This document shows, piece by piece, positions 7,468 to 16,400 of a stretch of DNA of 64,000 nucleotides (within the stretch, counting starts at the first letter, position 1; every line of letters begins with the position of its first letter). Source of the DNA: Streptomyces sp. ISL-11 (GTDB lineage Bacteria > Actinomycetota > Actinomycetes > Streptomycetales > Streptomycetaceae); the NCBI RefSeq assembly GCF_018614525.1, contig NZ_JAGGOL010000133.1, positions 1-64,000 on the forward strand, written 5' to 3'. The translations under genes and the position numbers were made by a program. The notes under the pieces were generated by a model. That model was not told the origin of the DNA. It worked only from the letters and a program-made list of their open reading frames with translations, and did no database searches.

Positions 7468-10400
7468 ATGCATGCCTTTGCGCCCGAGCGCACCGTCGCC
7501 GTGGTGGGGACGGGGTGCCGTTTCCCGCAGGCCACCGGGACCGACGAGTTCTGGCACAACCTCGTCGCCGGGCGGGACTGCGTCACGGCCGTCCCCCGCG
7601 AGCGGTTCGACATCGCCCCGTACCGCACCGACACACCCGGCACACCGGGGAAGACCGTCTCCCACCACGGCGGCTTCCTGGACGACCCGTTCTCCTTCGA
7701 CCCCGGCTTCTTCGGCATCTCTCCCGCCGAGGCGATCGGTCTCGACCCCCAGCACCGGCTGCTGCTGCCCGTGGTCTGGGAGGCCCTGGAGGCCGCCGGA
7801 ATCACCCCCTCCGCCCTGGCGGGCAGCAGGAGCGGCGTCTTCATCGGCCAGGCCACAGCCGACTACGCCGACGGTGTTGGCCCCGCCGGGCACGCCCTCG
7901 GCGACGTCACCGGAAGCCATCTGCGCGCCATGGCCGCGGGCCGCATCTCCTACGCCCTCGACCTGCGCGGGCCCAGCATGACCCTGGACACCGCCTGCTC
8001 GTCGTCCCTGGTCGCCGTGCACGCCGCGCGCCAGAGCCTGCTCAGCGGCGAGAGCCGGCTGGCCATCGCCGGGGGCGTCAACGTGATCCTCTCCCCCCAT
8101 CACGCCATCGCCTACTCCCAGGCCGCGATGCTCTCCCCCGACGGCCGCTGCAAGTTCGGCGACGCCGCGGCCGACGGATTCGTACGCAGCGAAGGAGCCG
8201 GCGTCGTCGTCCTCAAACTGCTCTCGGACGCCCTGCGTGACGGCGATCCCGTACTCGCCCTGCTGGCCGGCAGCGCCGTGACCAACGACGGGCGCGGCAG
8301 CGGCCTGCTGCTCAAGCCGGCCGTCTCCGGGCAGGTCGCCATGCTCACCGCCGCCTGCGCGAGCGCCGGATTACGCCCCGCCGACCTCGCCTACATCGAG
8401 GCCCACGGCACCGGCACGACCGTCGGCGACACCGTCGAACTGCGCACCCTGGCCAAGGCCCTGGAGGAGCTGCCCGCCGGGCGCCGGATGCGCACGGGCT
8501 CGGTCAAGAGCAACATCGGCCACACGGAGGCCGCCGCCGGCATCGCCGGACTGATCAAGACGATCCTCATCGCCCGCCACGGCCTCGTCCCCGCCTCGCT
8601 GCACCAGCGCACTCCCCACCCGCTGCTCACCCGCCCCGGCTTCCCCGTCGAGGTCGTCACCCGCAACGAACCCCTGCGGCGGGCGGAGGACCGCGCCGGG
8701 GACCCGGACGCGCCGGCCGTGCTGGGGGTCAGCTCTTTCGGGCTGTCCGGCACCAACGCCCATGTCGTCGTCGCCCAGTACGACGCGCCCCCGGACCGGA
8801 CTCCGACGTCATCGGTCACCTTCCCGCCGCGGACCGCGAGCCCCACGGCGTCCCGGCGACCGGAGCCGCCCACGACGGCACGGCCGGTCCATCTGCTCGT
8901 ACTCAGTGCCCGCTCCCGGGCCTCCCTCGGGCGCCTGGCCGCCGCCTACGCCGGTCACCTCGGCCCCGGCGGCGCGGGCCACGGTCACCCGCTGCGCGAC
9001 ATCTGCGCCACCGCCGCCCTGCGCCGCGACGCACACCCCTACCGCCTGTGGGCCACCGGTGCCGACCACGACGGCCTCGCCGCCGTCCTGCGCCACCTGG
9101 CCGCCGGCGTCCATACCCCCCACGGCGCCTGGGGCGAGGGCGTCTTCGGGCCCCCGCGCCGCACCGTGTTCGTCTTCCCCGGGCAGGGCTCGCAGTGGGC
9201 GGGCATGGGACGGTCCCTGATGGCGTCCTCCCCCGCCTTCGCACGCACCCTGCGGGCCTGCGAGGAGGCCGTCCGGCATGAGGCGGGCTGGTCGCTCACC
9301 GAACTCCTCGACTCCGCGGAGCAGGACTTCCCCACCACGGTGGAGAAGGTCCAGCCCCTGTTGTGGGCGGTGGAGGTGGCCCTCGCCGCCCACTGGCAGG
9401 ACATGGGCGTCACCGCCGACGTCTGCATGGGGCACAGCATGGGCGAGGTCGCCGCCGCCGTCGTCTCCGGCGCCCTGACCACCGAGCAGGGGGCGGCCGT
9501 CATCTGCCGCCGCAGCCGCCTCATGCGGAGCGTGGCCGGGCAGGGCGGCCTGCTCGTCACCGAACTGGCGGCGCCCCAGGCGCAGGAGATGGCCCAGCAG
9601 GAAGGTCCGGGCGTGTGCGTGGCGGCGGAGAACGCTCCCACCACCACCGTCCTGGCAGGTGACCTGGCCGGCCTGCACCGCATCAAGGGGCGCCTGGACG
9701 CCGCCGGCGTCTTCAACCGCTTCGTCAAGGCCGATGTCGCCTCCCACTCCCCCGTCATGGACCGGCTCACCACCGAACTCGGCGAGCGGCTGGCGGAACT
9801 GACCCCGACAGCCGCCGGCATCCCCCTGTACTCCACGGTCCGCGGCGCGCGGGTGGACGGCCATGAGCTGGACGGCGCCTATTGGAGTGCCAACCTGCGC
9901 GAGCCCGTACGGTTCCATGACGGCGTCCACACCCTGGCCAAGGCGGATGAGTCCGTCTTCGTCGAGGTCAGCCCGCATCCCGTCCTCCAGGCCGCCATGG
10001 AGGAAACCCTCGGAGAGGCCGGCGCCTCCGGTGCCGTCGTCGCCTCCGCCCACCGCGGCGGCGACGAGAGCGCGGATCTGGCCGCCGCACTCGGCCGGGT
10101 CTTCACGGCGGGCGGCCGCGTCGACTGGGCACGGTGGTTCGGCGGCCCGGCCCGCCACGTGCCGCTTCCCGCCTATCCCTGGGACGAGCAGCACCTGCGC
10201 CGCACCCCCGCCACCGGCGGCAGCTCCCGCGCGGCGGGCGAGGTCACCGCCGACTTCCCGCAGGATCCCGGCGCGGCCGGCGTCTCCCTGCACGGCCTGA
10301 CGCCCGTTCCCCCTGTCGTCCACCTGCGCGCCCTGTACGAGGCCGCCACCGCCGCGGTGCGGGAGGACGCGGGGGAAGCGGGACACGCGGGGCATACGGG

Positions 10401-11631
10401 GAGCAGCGCCTTCGTCATCAAGGAAGCGCGCGTCGCCGCGGAGTCCGCCGGCATCACCGCCGCCGGCGGACTGACCCTCCGCGCCCGCCTGAGCAGCCCT
10501 CTGGAGGGAGCACGCACGGCGCTGGTCGAGGCAGTGCCGGCGGGGCGGGGTTCCGCCGCCCCGGTGACTTGCCTGACGGCGACGGTGCATATGACGTCCG
10601 GGGCGTCGGGGTCATCCGGGGCATCCGGGCCGTCCAGGTCGTCCGATCGGGACGACGCCGCACCCTGCCTTCAGAACGCCATCGACGAGGCCCTCTCGCG
10701 CTGCCACGACTACCGCGCAACCGAACGGTTCCTGCTCGGCCTGACGCAGCGCGGCTACGACGTCCCCGATGCCTACGGGTCGGCGGTGCGCCACCTGTGG
10801 CGGCGCAACGGGGAAGCCGTGGCCTTCCTCGCCCGCCCCGACGGCCTCGGACAGGCAGCCTGGGAGGCATGCCTGCTGCCGCTGCTGGCCGCCGCACCCA
10901 CCGGCCCGTCCGCACGGCACGCCTACCATCCGGTGTCCTTCGGACACGTGCGGTTCCAGGGCGAACTGACCCCGAACTTCTGGGTGATGGCCACCTTCAC
11001 CCCGTACCAGGCGGGCGAGAAGGCGCACGCCGATGTGGTCGTCGTAGGAGCGCACGGCAGAAGACTGGCCGAATTCCGCGGTATCCGACTCGAGCGTCTT
11101 TCCGGGCTGTCCGGCACAGGTTCACGGGCCGGTTCCGCCCTGCGGTTGCCGGAATTCGCGGCCCATCTTGTGGAAGGCGCCGTACGCGCTCCCCGAGCGC
11201 TGACTTCCGTACTGCGCGGCATCGTGGGCCCGGGCCGTGCACGCGCATTCACCCATTACGCCGCTATTCCCACGGGTGTTCCGGCAAAACTGGCGTCCGG
11301 TACCGATCCGGAACCCGGTTCCGGCCATGAAGTGGAAGATGCCCCCGAGCAGCCGGGGACGGAAGGTCGGCCGGCCGGGCCGGAGGCGAGCGGGGAGACG
11401 ACCGGGGCCACGGCACTCGTACAGGGCGCTGCCCGCATCCTGGCCATGGCCCCCGACCGGATCGACCCCCGGCGTCCCCTGCGCGATTATGGTCTGGATT
11501 CGCTCATGGCCGCCCGGCTGCGTCAGCAACTGCTCGCCGAACACGGCCTGGTGGTGTCCGTCACCCGGCTGCTGGGCGAGGAGAGCGCCGAGCGACTGGG
11601 GCGCGATCTGCAAGGAGCCGGCCTCGCCTAA
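7468..11631 (+). CDS. Single-module type I polyketide synthase, KS-AT-degenerate DH-ACP
   Basis: 1,387 aa from ATG 7468 (GAGGTGGG 7 nt upstream; an in-frame GTG at 7456 overlaps that site). Ketosynthase, residues about 8-430: TACSSS (Cys177), EAHGTGT (His313), KSNIGH (His352). Acyltransferase, about 570-900: GHSMG (Ser657); the specificity tetrad is VASH (757-760), which does not clearly call malonyl or methylmalonyl. Residues about 930-1215 have the double-hotdog layout of a DH or product-template domain, but lack both the HxxxGxxxxP histidine and the catalytic Asp motif. ACP: GLDSLMA (Ser1345). There is no KR, ER or thioesterase. This layout resembles bacterial iterative non-reducing synthases of the orsellinate type (AviM, CalO5). 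Codon 8371-8373 is TTA, implying dependence on the bldA tRNA. Confidence 0.9.
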   Translation: MHAFAPERTVAVVGTGCRFPQATGTDEFWHNLVAGRDCVTAVPRERFDIAPYRTDTPGTPGKTVSHHGGFLDDPFSFDPGFFGISPAEAIGLDPQHRLLLPVVWEALEAAGITPSALAGSRSGVFIGQATADYADGVGPAGHALGDVTGSHLRAMAAGRISYALDLRGPSMTLDTACSSSLVAVHAARQSLLSGESRLAIAGGVNVILSPHHAIAYSQAAMLSPDGRCKFGDAAADGFVRSEGAGVVVLKLLSDALRDGDPVLALLAGSAVTNDGRGSGLLLKPAVSGQVAMLTAACASAGLRPADLAYIEAHGTGTTVGDTVELRTLAKALEELPAGRRMRTGSVKSNIGHTEAAAGIAGLIKTILIARHGLVPASLHQRTPHPLLTRPGFPVEVVTRNEPLRRAEDRAGDPDAPAVLGVSSFGLSGTNAHVVVAQYDAPPDRTPTSSVTFPPRTASPTASRRPEPPTTARPVHLLVLSARSRASLGRLAAAYAGHLGPGGAGHGHPLRDICATAALRRDAHPYRLWATGADHDGLAAVLRHLAAGVHTPHGAWGEGVFGPPRRTVFVFPGQGSQWAGMGRSLMASSPAFARTLRACEEAVRHEAGWSLTELLDSAEQDFPTTVEKVQPLLWAVEVALAAHWQDMGVTADVCMGHSMGEVAAAVVSGALTTEQGAAVICRRSRLMRSVAGQGGLLVTELAAPQAQEMAQQEGPGVCVAAENAPTTTVLAGDLAGLHRIKGRLDAAGVFNRFVKADVASHSPVMDRLTTELGERLAELTPTAAGIPLYSTVRGARVDGHELDGAYWSANLREPVRFHDGVHTLAKADESVFVEVSPHPVLQAAMEETLGEAGASGAVVASAHRGGDESADLAAALGRVFTAGGRVDWARWFGGPARHVPLPAYPWDEQHLRRTPATGGSSRAAGEVTADFPQDPGAAGVSLHGLTPVPPVVHLRALYEAATAAVREDAGEAGHAGHTGSSAFVIKEARVAAESAGITAAGGLTLRARLSSPLEGARTALVEAVPAGRGSAAPVTCLTATVHMTSGASGSSGASGPSRSSDRDDAAPCLQNAIDEALSRCHDYRATERFLLGLTQRGYDVPDAYGSAVRHLWRRNGEAVAFLARPDGLGQAAWEACLLPLLAAAPTGPSARHAYHPVSFGHVRFQGELTPNFWVMATFTPYQAGEKAHADVVVVGAHGRRLAEFRGIRLERLSGLSGTGSRAGSALRLPEFAAHLVEGAVRAPRALTSVLRGIVGPGRARAFTHYAAIPTGVPAKLASGTDPEPGSGHEVEDAPEQPGTEGRPAGPEASGETTGATALVQGAARILAMAPDRIDPRRPLRDYGLDSLMAARLRQQLLAEHGLVVSVTRLLGEESAERLGRDLQGAGLA

Positions 11632-11658
11632 CCGGAAGACAGGCTGGTTTTGCCGGGC

Positions 11659-11686
11659 GGGGATTCGGTGCGGGCACCGCATCCCC
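11659..11686 (+). terminator. Hairpin after the PKS gene
   Basis: GGGGAT and ATCCCC form the outer stem and GGTGC/GCACC the inner stem, separated by a 2-nt mismatch (11659-11686). It starts 28 bp after the PKS stop and is a plausible transcription terminator. Confidence 0.55.
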
Positions 11687-11919
11687 ACTCCCGCGGCACG
11701 ACACTTCCACACTTCGTGAACTTCCAACCATTCATGGATCGTGGTACAAGTAGATTGCCGGACGGGGGAGCCGGGTCTTCATGCCGAGGACGAGCTCAAC
11801 CGCGCCGGCAAGGCGATCGGCATGATCATCCATTCGTGGCGGGGCGGATCCCCAATTCGCCCCGGGCAGCTGGCATGCGAGGCCGCAAAGCCGGACGGCA
11901 GGAAACAGCAGGAGCAGCC

Positions 11920-12579
11920 ATGGATGACACGCCCGCGACAACACCCGGCACCCCCCTCGGGCGCCGCGAGCGCAACAAGCTCAAGGTCAGGAGCCGCTTG
12001 TACGACTCCGCCCTGAAGCTCTTCGCGCAGAAGGGCTACGAGCAGACCTCGGTCGACGAGATCGCCGAAACCGCCGACGTCGCACGCGGCACGTTCTTCA
12101 ACCACTTCCAGCGCAAGGAAGACCTCATCAGCGCGTGGGGAGAACAGCGGCGCGCCCGTCTCAGGGCAGGCCTGAGCGCCTCGGAAGTCGACCGCCAGGA
12201 GAGTCTGCGCGTCGCCCTGGAACGGTGCATGCGCATTCTGGCGGACATCAATGAAGAGGAGAGGGACGTCACCCGGTCCATGCTCATGGCCTGGGTGAAG
12301 GCCGGCCGGCCGATGCAGGAGGCACCCTACGCCGGCGACATATTCGCCGAGGTCATCAAGGCGGCCCTCGAGCGGGGCGAACTGCCCGAAGGCATCAACG
12401 CCTACCGCGTGGGCTGCCTGTTGCGCGACGTCTACCTGGGCACGCTCTACCGCTGGTCCCAGGCGGAGGGGCAGGACAGACACCTGGAACTGCGCACCGA
12501 ACTGCACGCGGCCTGCGCCATCATCCTCGACGGGATCCTCCCTGCCGGACGGGCGGAGCCCGCAGCAGTTCCCTGCTGA
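11920..12579 (+). CDS. TetR-family transcriptional regulator
   Basis: 219 aa from ATG 11920 with GGAG 5 nt upstream. The frame is open back to 11650, but the longer version lacks a ribosome-binding site and family resemblance. Residues about 18-65 are the TetR DNA-binding domain (SALKLFAQKGYEQTSVDEIAE, then VARGTFFNHFQRKEDL). The C-terminal part is an all-helical ligand-binding and dimerisation domain of normal length. It lies downstream of the PKS and upstream of the oxygenase on the same strand, so a local target is likely but unproven. Confidence 0.9.
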   Translation: MDDTPATTPGTPLGRRERNKLKVRSRLYDSALKLFAQKGYEQTSVDEIAETADVARGTFFNHFQRKEDLISAWGEQRRARLRAGLSASEVDRQESLRVALERCMRILADINEEERDVTRSMLMAWVKAGRPMQEAPYAGDIFAEVIKAALERGELPEGINAYRVGCLLRDVYLGTLYRWSQAEGQDRHLELRTELHAACAIILDGILPAGRAEPAAVPC

Positions 12580-12728
12580 CGAAGGTCCGAGCCCTCCGGG
12601 CGGGCCGCGAGCGGCGGTCCACGTCTACGGATCTCCGTACAGCCCGCTCCCCGTCGGCCTGCCTAGCATCACCGCCTGCCATCGCCCGCGCCCGACGCGG
12701 GCGCCCGCCAGCAGGAGGACGTTCCACG

Positions 12729-13352
12729 ATGCTGCGCACCACCACTGAATTCACGAAGGCCAGGGAAGGGATCGCCGCCCACGTGGCGACGGACGTCCTT
12801 TCGGAGTCCGATATCCGGGAACTGGATGCCGCCTACCCCAGTGACGACCATTTCGAGAAGGTGGTCTTCTCCAGCCCGGTCAAGCGCTTCCGGCTGAGGT
12901 CGTTGCCGCTCTCCCGGGACGGTGAACGCCTGCCGGCGGCGGAGCGACTGCCCACGGTCTGGTCCCGGCTGCTCGACGACCTCGACGGGCCGGAGTTCAC
13001 CGCGCGGCTGGGCGAGGTGACCGGGATGGAACTGGCCGGCCTGCCGCGCGACACCGGACTGTTCACGCATGCCGAAGGCGAGTTCATCTCCCTGCACCAC
13101 GACCAGCCGGAGAAGGCCCTGACCGTGGTGCTCTACTTCAACCGGGACTGGCCCGCCGACGGCGGCGGCCATTTCGAGGTCCGCGCCACGCACAACCCGA
13201 CCACAGCCCCCGCATCCTCCCTACCGCCCGCGGCCGGCACGGCAATCGCCTTCGACTCCTCCGTCTGGCACGCCACTTCCACGGTAACCACCGGCCGCAC
13301 CCTACGAGCAGCCGTCCTGGACTTCTGGCGCGACCGGCCTCAGCCGCGCTGA
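12729..13352 (+). CDS. 2-oxoglutarate/Fe(II)-dependent oxygenase
   Basis: 207 aa from ATG 12729; AGGAGG ends 10 nt upstream. The iron-binding HxD motif is H123/D125 (SLHHDQPEK), the distal His is in DSSVWHATS (H181), and the following Arg (R190 or R193) would bind 2-oxoglutarate. VVLYFNRDWPADGGG is typical of the prolyl-4-hydroxylase-like 2OG oxygenases. These soluble enzymes hydroxylate or desaturate small molecules or protein side chains. It could tailor the polyketide, but a separate role is equally possible. A -10-like TAGCAT lies at 12663-12668. Confidence 0.85.
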   Translation: MLRTTTEFTKAREGIAAHVATDVLSESDIRELDAAYPSDDHFEKVVFSSPVKRFRLRSLPLSRDGERLPAAERLPTVWSRLLDDLDGPEFTARLGEVTGMELAGLPRDTGLFTHAEGEFISLHHDQPEKALTVVLYFNRDWPADGGGHFEVRATHNPTTAPASSLPPAAGTAIAFDSSVWHATSTVTTGRTLRAAVLDFWRDRPQPR

Positions 13353-13463
13353 CCCGGGGCGACGAGAGGACACAGGCGACCGTCCAGGCCAAGAACCAGC
13401 TCGCCTGTTTTACGCCGTTTGATGACTTCAGCGCACTCTCCATCGTCATCATGAGGGCCATCC

Positions 13464-16400
13464 ATGCCGGAACCCGCCGCTAGGATTCCCCCGGGGGCTT
13501 ACGACGGTTGCGCTGCTGAGACGGCATCAGGCGGTCGACTGTTCACTACACGTGCCAAGAAGCCGGGGGGCAGTGCTTTGCGTGAAGGCCGGTGGACCAC
13601 GGTCACCGAGTCGGGGTTCGATCACGAGCGCCGTGGCCTGGAAGCCATTCGCAAGCGGTTACCCGACTCCGACCCGTGGCGGGCCTGGTCGAACTTCGCC
13701 TTCACCGCGAACAGCGGGCACGTCCGGGAGGTCGACCTCCTCGTCGTGGCCCCCGGCGGCATGTATCTGATCGAGCTCAAGGACTGGCACGGCTCGGTCA
13801 CCAGCGAGAACGGCACCTGGGTCCAGACCAAGCCCAAAGGCCGTCGCGAGACGCACGGCAATCCCCTGCACCTGGCCAACAAGAAGGCGAAGGAGCTCGC
13901 AGGGCTGCTGAAGCAGCACGGCAAACGCATCTGGGTGGGCGAGGCCGTCTGCTTCACCGACGCCGCGTTACGCGTACGCCTGCCGGCCAATGACCTCAAT
14001 GGCGTCCACACCGTGGACGAACTGGTCGAGATGCTCAAGCAGCCACCGCGTGACGAGCGGCACCGCATCACCGCCATCGACTCACGCGAGATCAAGGCGG
14101 CCCTCGACCGGACCGGCATCCGCCCCAGTGACGCGGACTACAAGGTCGGCCCGTATCAGCTGGAGCGAAAGGCTCTCGACTCCGGGCCGACCTGGGCCGA
14201 CTACCTGGCCAAGCACAGCGAGCTGCCGGAGCTGGCGCGGGTGCGCATCTATCTGCGGGAGCGCGGCTCGGACGCCTCCATCCGCCAGTCGGTGGAGCGC
14301 GCCGCCCGGCGCGAGGCCGCGGTCCTGCGGCGCTTCCGGCACCCCGGTGCCGTCCAGCTCAAGCAGTACGACCCGTCCGGGCACTCCGCGGGCCCCGCGC
14401 TCATCTTCGACTATCACCCACAGACATTGCGCCTGGACGAGTACCTGCTCCAGCACGGGCTGCAGCTCGACGTCCTCGGCCGCATGGCGCTCGTCCGGCA
14501 GCTGGCCGAGACCATGCGCTCCGCGCACTCCAGCCGCATTCACCACCGGGCCCTGGCGGCCCGTTCCGTGCATGTCATCCCCCGCAACCGGGGCCCCAAG
14601 GGGCAGGCGATCGGCGAAGAGGCGGCATGGCTCTCCCCTTTCCTGCAGATATCCGACTGGCAGATCGCCGCGCAGCGCAGTGCCGGCGGCCAGGCACAAG
14701 GCATGAGCCGGTTCGCGCCCACAGCCCTGTCCGCCATGCACGTGGCGGAAGGCTCCGACCCGTATCTCGCACCCGAACTCACCGCCCTCAAGGCCGATCC
14801 GGTGTCGCTGGACGTCTATGGCCTCGGTGTCCTGACGTATCTGCTGGTCACCGGCAAGGCGCCGGGCGCGAGTCAGGCCGAGCTCCGCGCCCGTCTCGAG
14901 GCCGGGGAGGGGCTGCGCCCCAGTTCGCTGGTGGACGGGCTGTCGGAGGACATCGACGAGCTGGTGCAGGCGGCCACCGCCTACCGTCCCGAGCAACGCC
15001 TGTCGTCCGTGGACGAGTTCCTGGAGATGCTCGAGCTCGTCGAGGACACACTCACGTCCCCGGCCGCTCCCCCTGCCCCCGAGGTCCCCGAGAAGGACCC
15101 CCTGGAAGCCGTCGCGGGGAACGTCCTCGGCGGTCGCTGGGAGGTTCGCCGCCGCCTCGGTACGGGCTCGACGAGCCGTGCCTTCCTGGTGCGCGACCTG
15201 GAGGCCGAGGCCCGCAAGTCACGCCCGCTGGCCGTGCTCAAGGTGGCACTCTCCGACACGCGGGGCGAGATCCTGGTCCGCGAGGCCGAGGTCATGGGTC
15301 GTCTCCGTCCCGACTCCCGCATCATCCGCCTGATCGAGCCGGAGCCGCTGCGCATCGCGGACCGTACAGTGCTCGCCCTGGAGTACGTGGGTGACGAGCG
15401 CGAGGAGACCGGCGAGGGCGGCTCCGAGTCCGGCACCCGGACGCGCCGCCGCGAGGAGACGGTCGCCCGCCAGCTCCGCGAGAGGGGCCGCCTGCCGCTC
15501 GACGAGCTGGAGGCGTACGGCGACTACCTGTTCGGTGCCGTCGACTTCCTCGAGGGCGAGGGCGTCTGGCACCGCGACATCAAGCCGGACAATATCGTCA
15601 TCCGCGTCCGCCCGAACCGCACCCGCGAACTCGTGCTCATCGACTTCTCGTTGGCGGGTTACCCGGCCAAGGACTACGAGGCCGGCACAGAGGGCTACCT
15701 CGACCCTTTCATCGGCGAACTCACCCGCACCGCCTACGACTCGCACGCCGAGCGCTACGCGGTCGCGGTCACGCTGCACGAGATGGCCTCGCGCGAGCTG
15801 CCCAAGTGGGGCAACGGGTCCGTGCTGCCCAAAATGACGACAGCGGAGGAACTCACCCTCCCGACGATCGCCGCCGACGCCTTCGAGCCCGCGGTACGGG
15901 ACGGCCTGGTCGCCTTCTTCCGTAAGGCTCTGCACCGGGACGCCGCCAAGCGCTTCCCCGAGCTGAAGCCGATGCGGGACGCCTGGAAGAAGGTCTTCCT
16001 GGACGCCGCGCAGACCGTGACGTCCACCCATCGTTCCCGCCACCCCGCCGAGACGGGCGGGCAGGACGCAGAGGGGCAGGCCGCTCTCGCGGACGCCGAG
16101 CCGCTCACCGCCGAACAGCAGCGTGAGCAGTTGGCCGCCCATGTCACCCGTGACACCCACTTGTCTGCCGCCGGTCTCACTCCTGCCGCCGAGTCCTTCC
16201 TCTACGGACTCGGCATCACCACCGTCGGTGGCCTCCTCGACTACAGCCACCGCAAGCTCCTCAATGCGCCGGGCCTGGGCAACAAGACCCGCACCGAGGT
16301 GCAGCGACGCCAGCGTGAGTGGGGCGAACGGCTCCGTGAAGCGCCGGTCTCGCCGCTGACCCCGCGGGGCCGGGCCGAGGCCAAGGAGGAGCTCGAGCAG

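Noticed and set aside
8809..10590. 593-codon antisense frame over the PKS acyltransferase region
   Set aside because: Composition typical of antisense shadows; the PKS motifs lie on the opposite strand.
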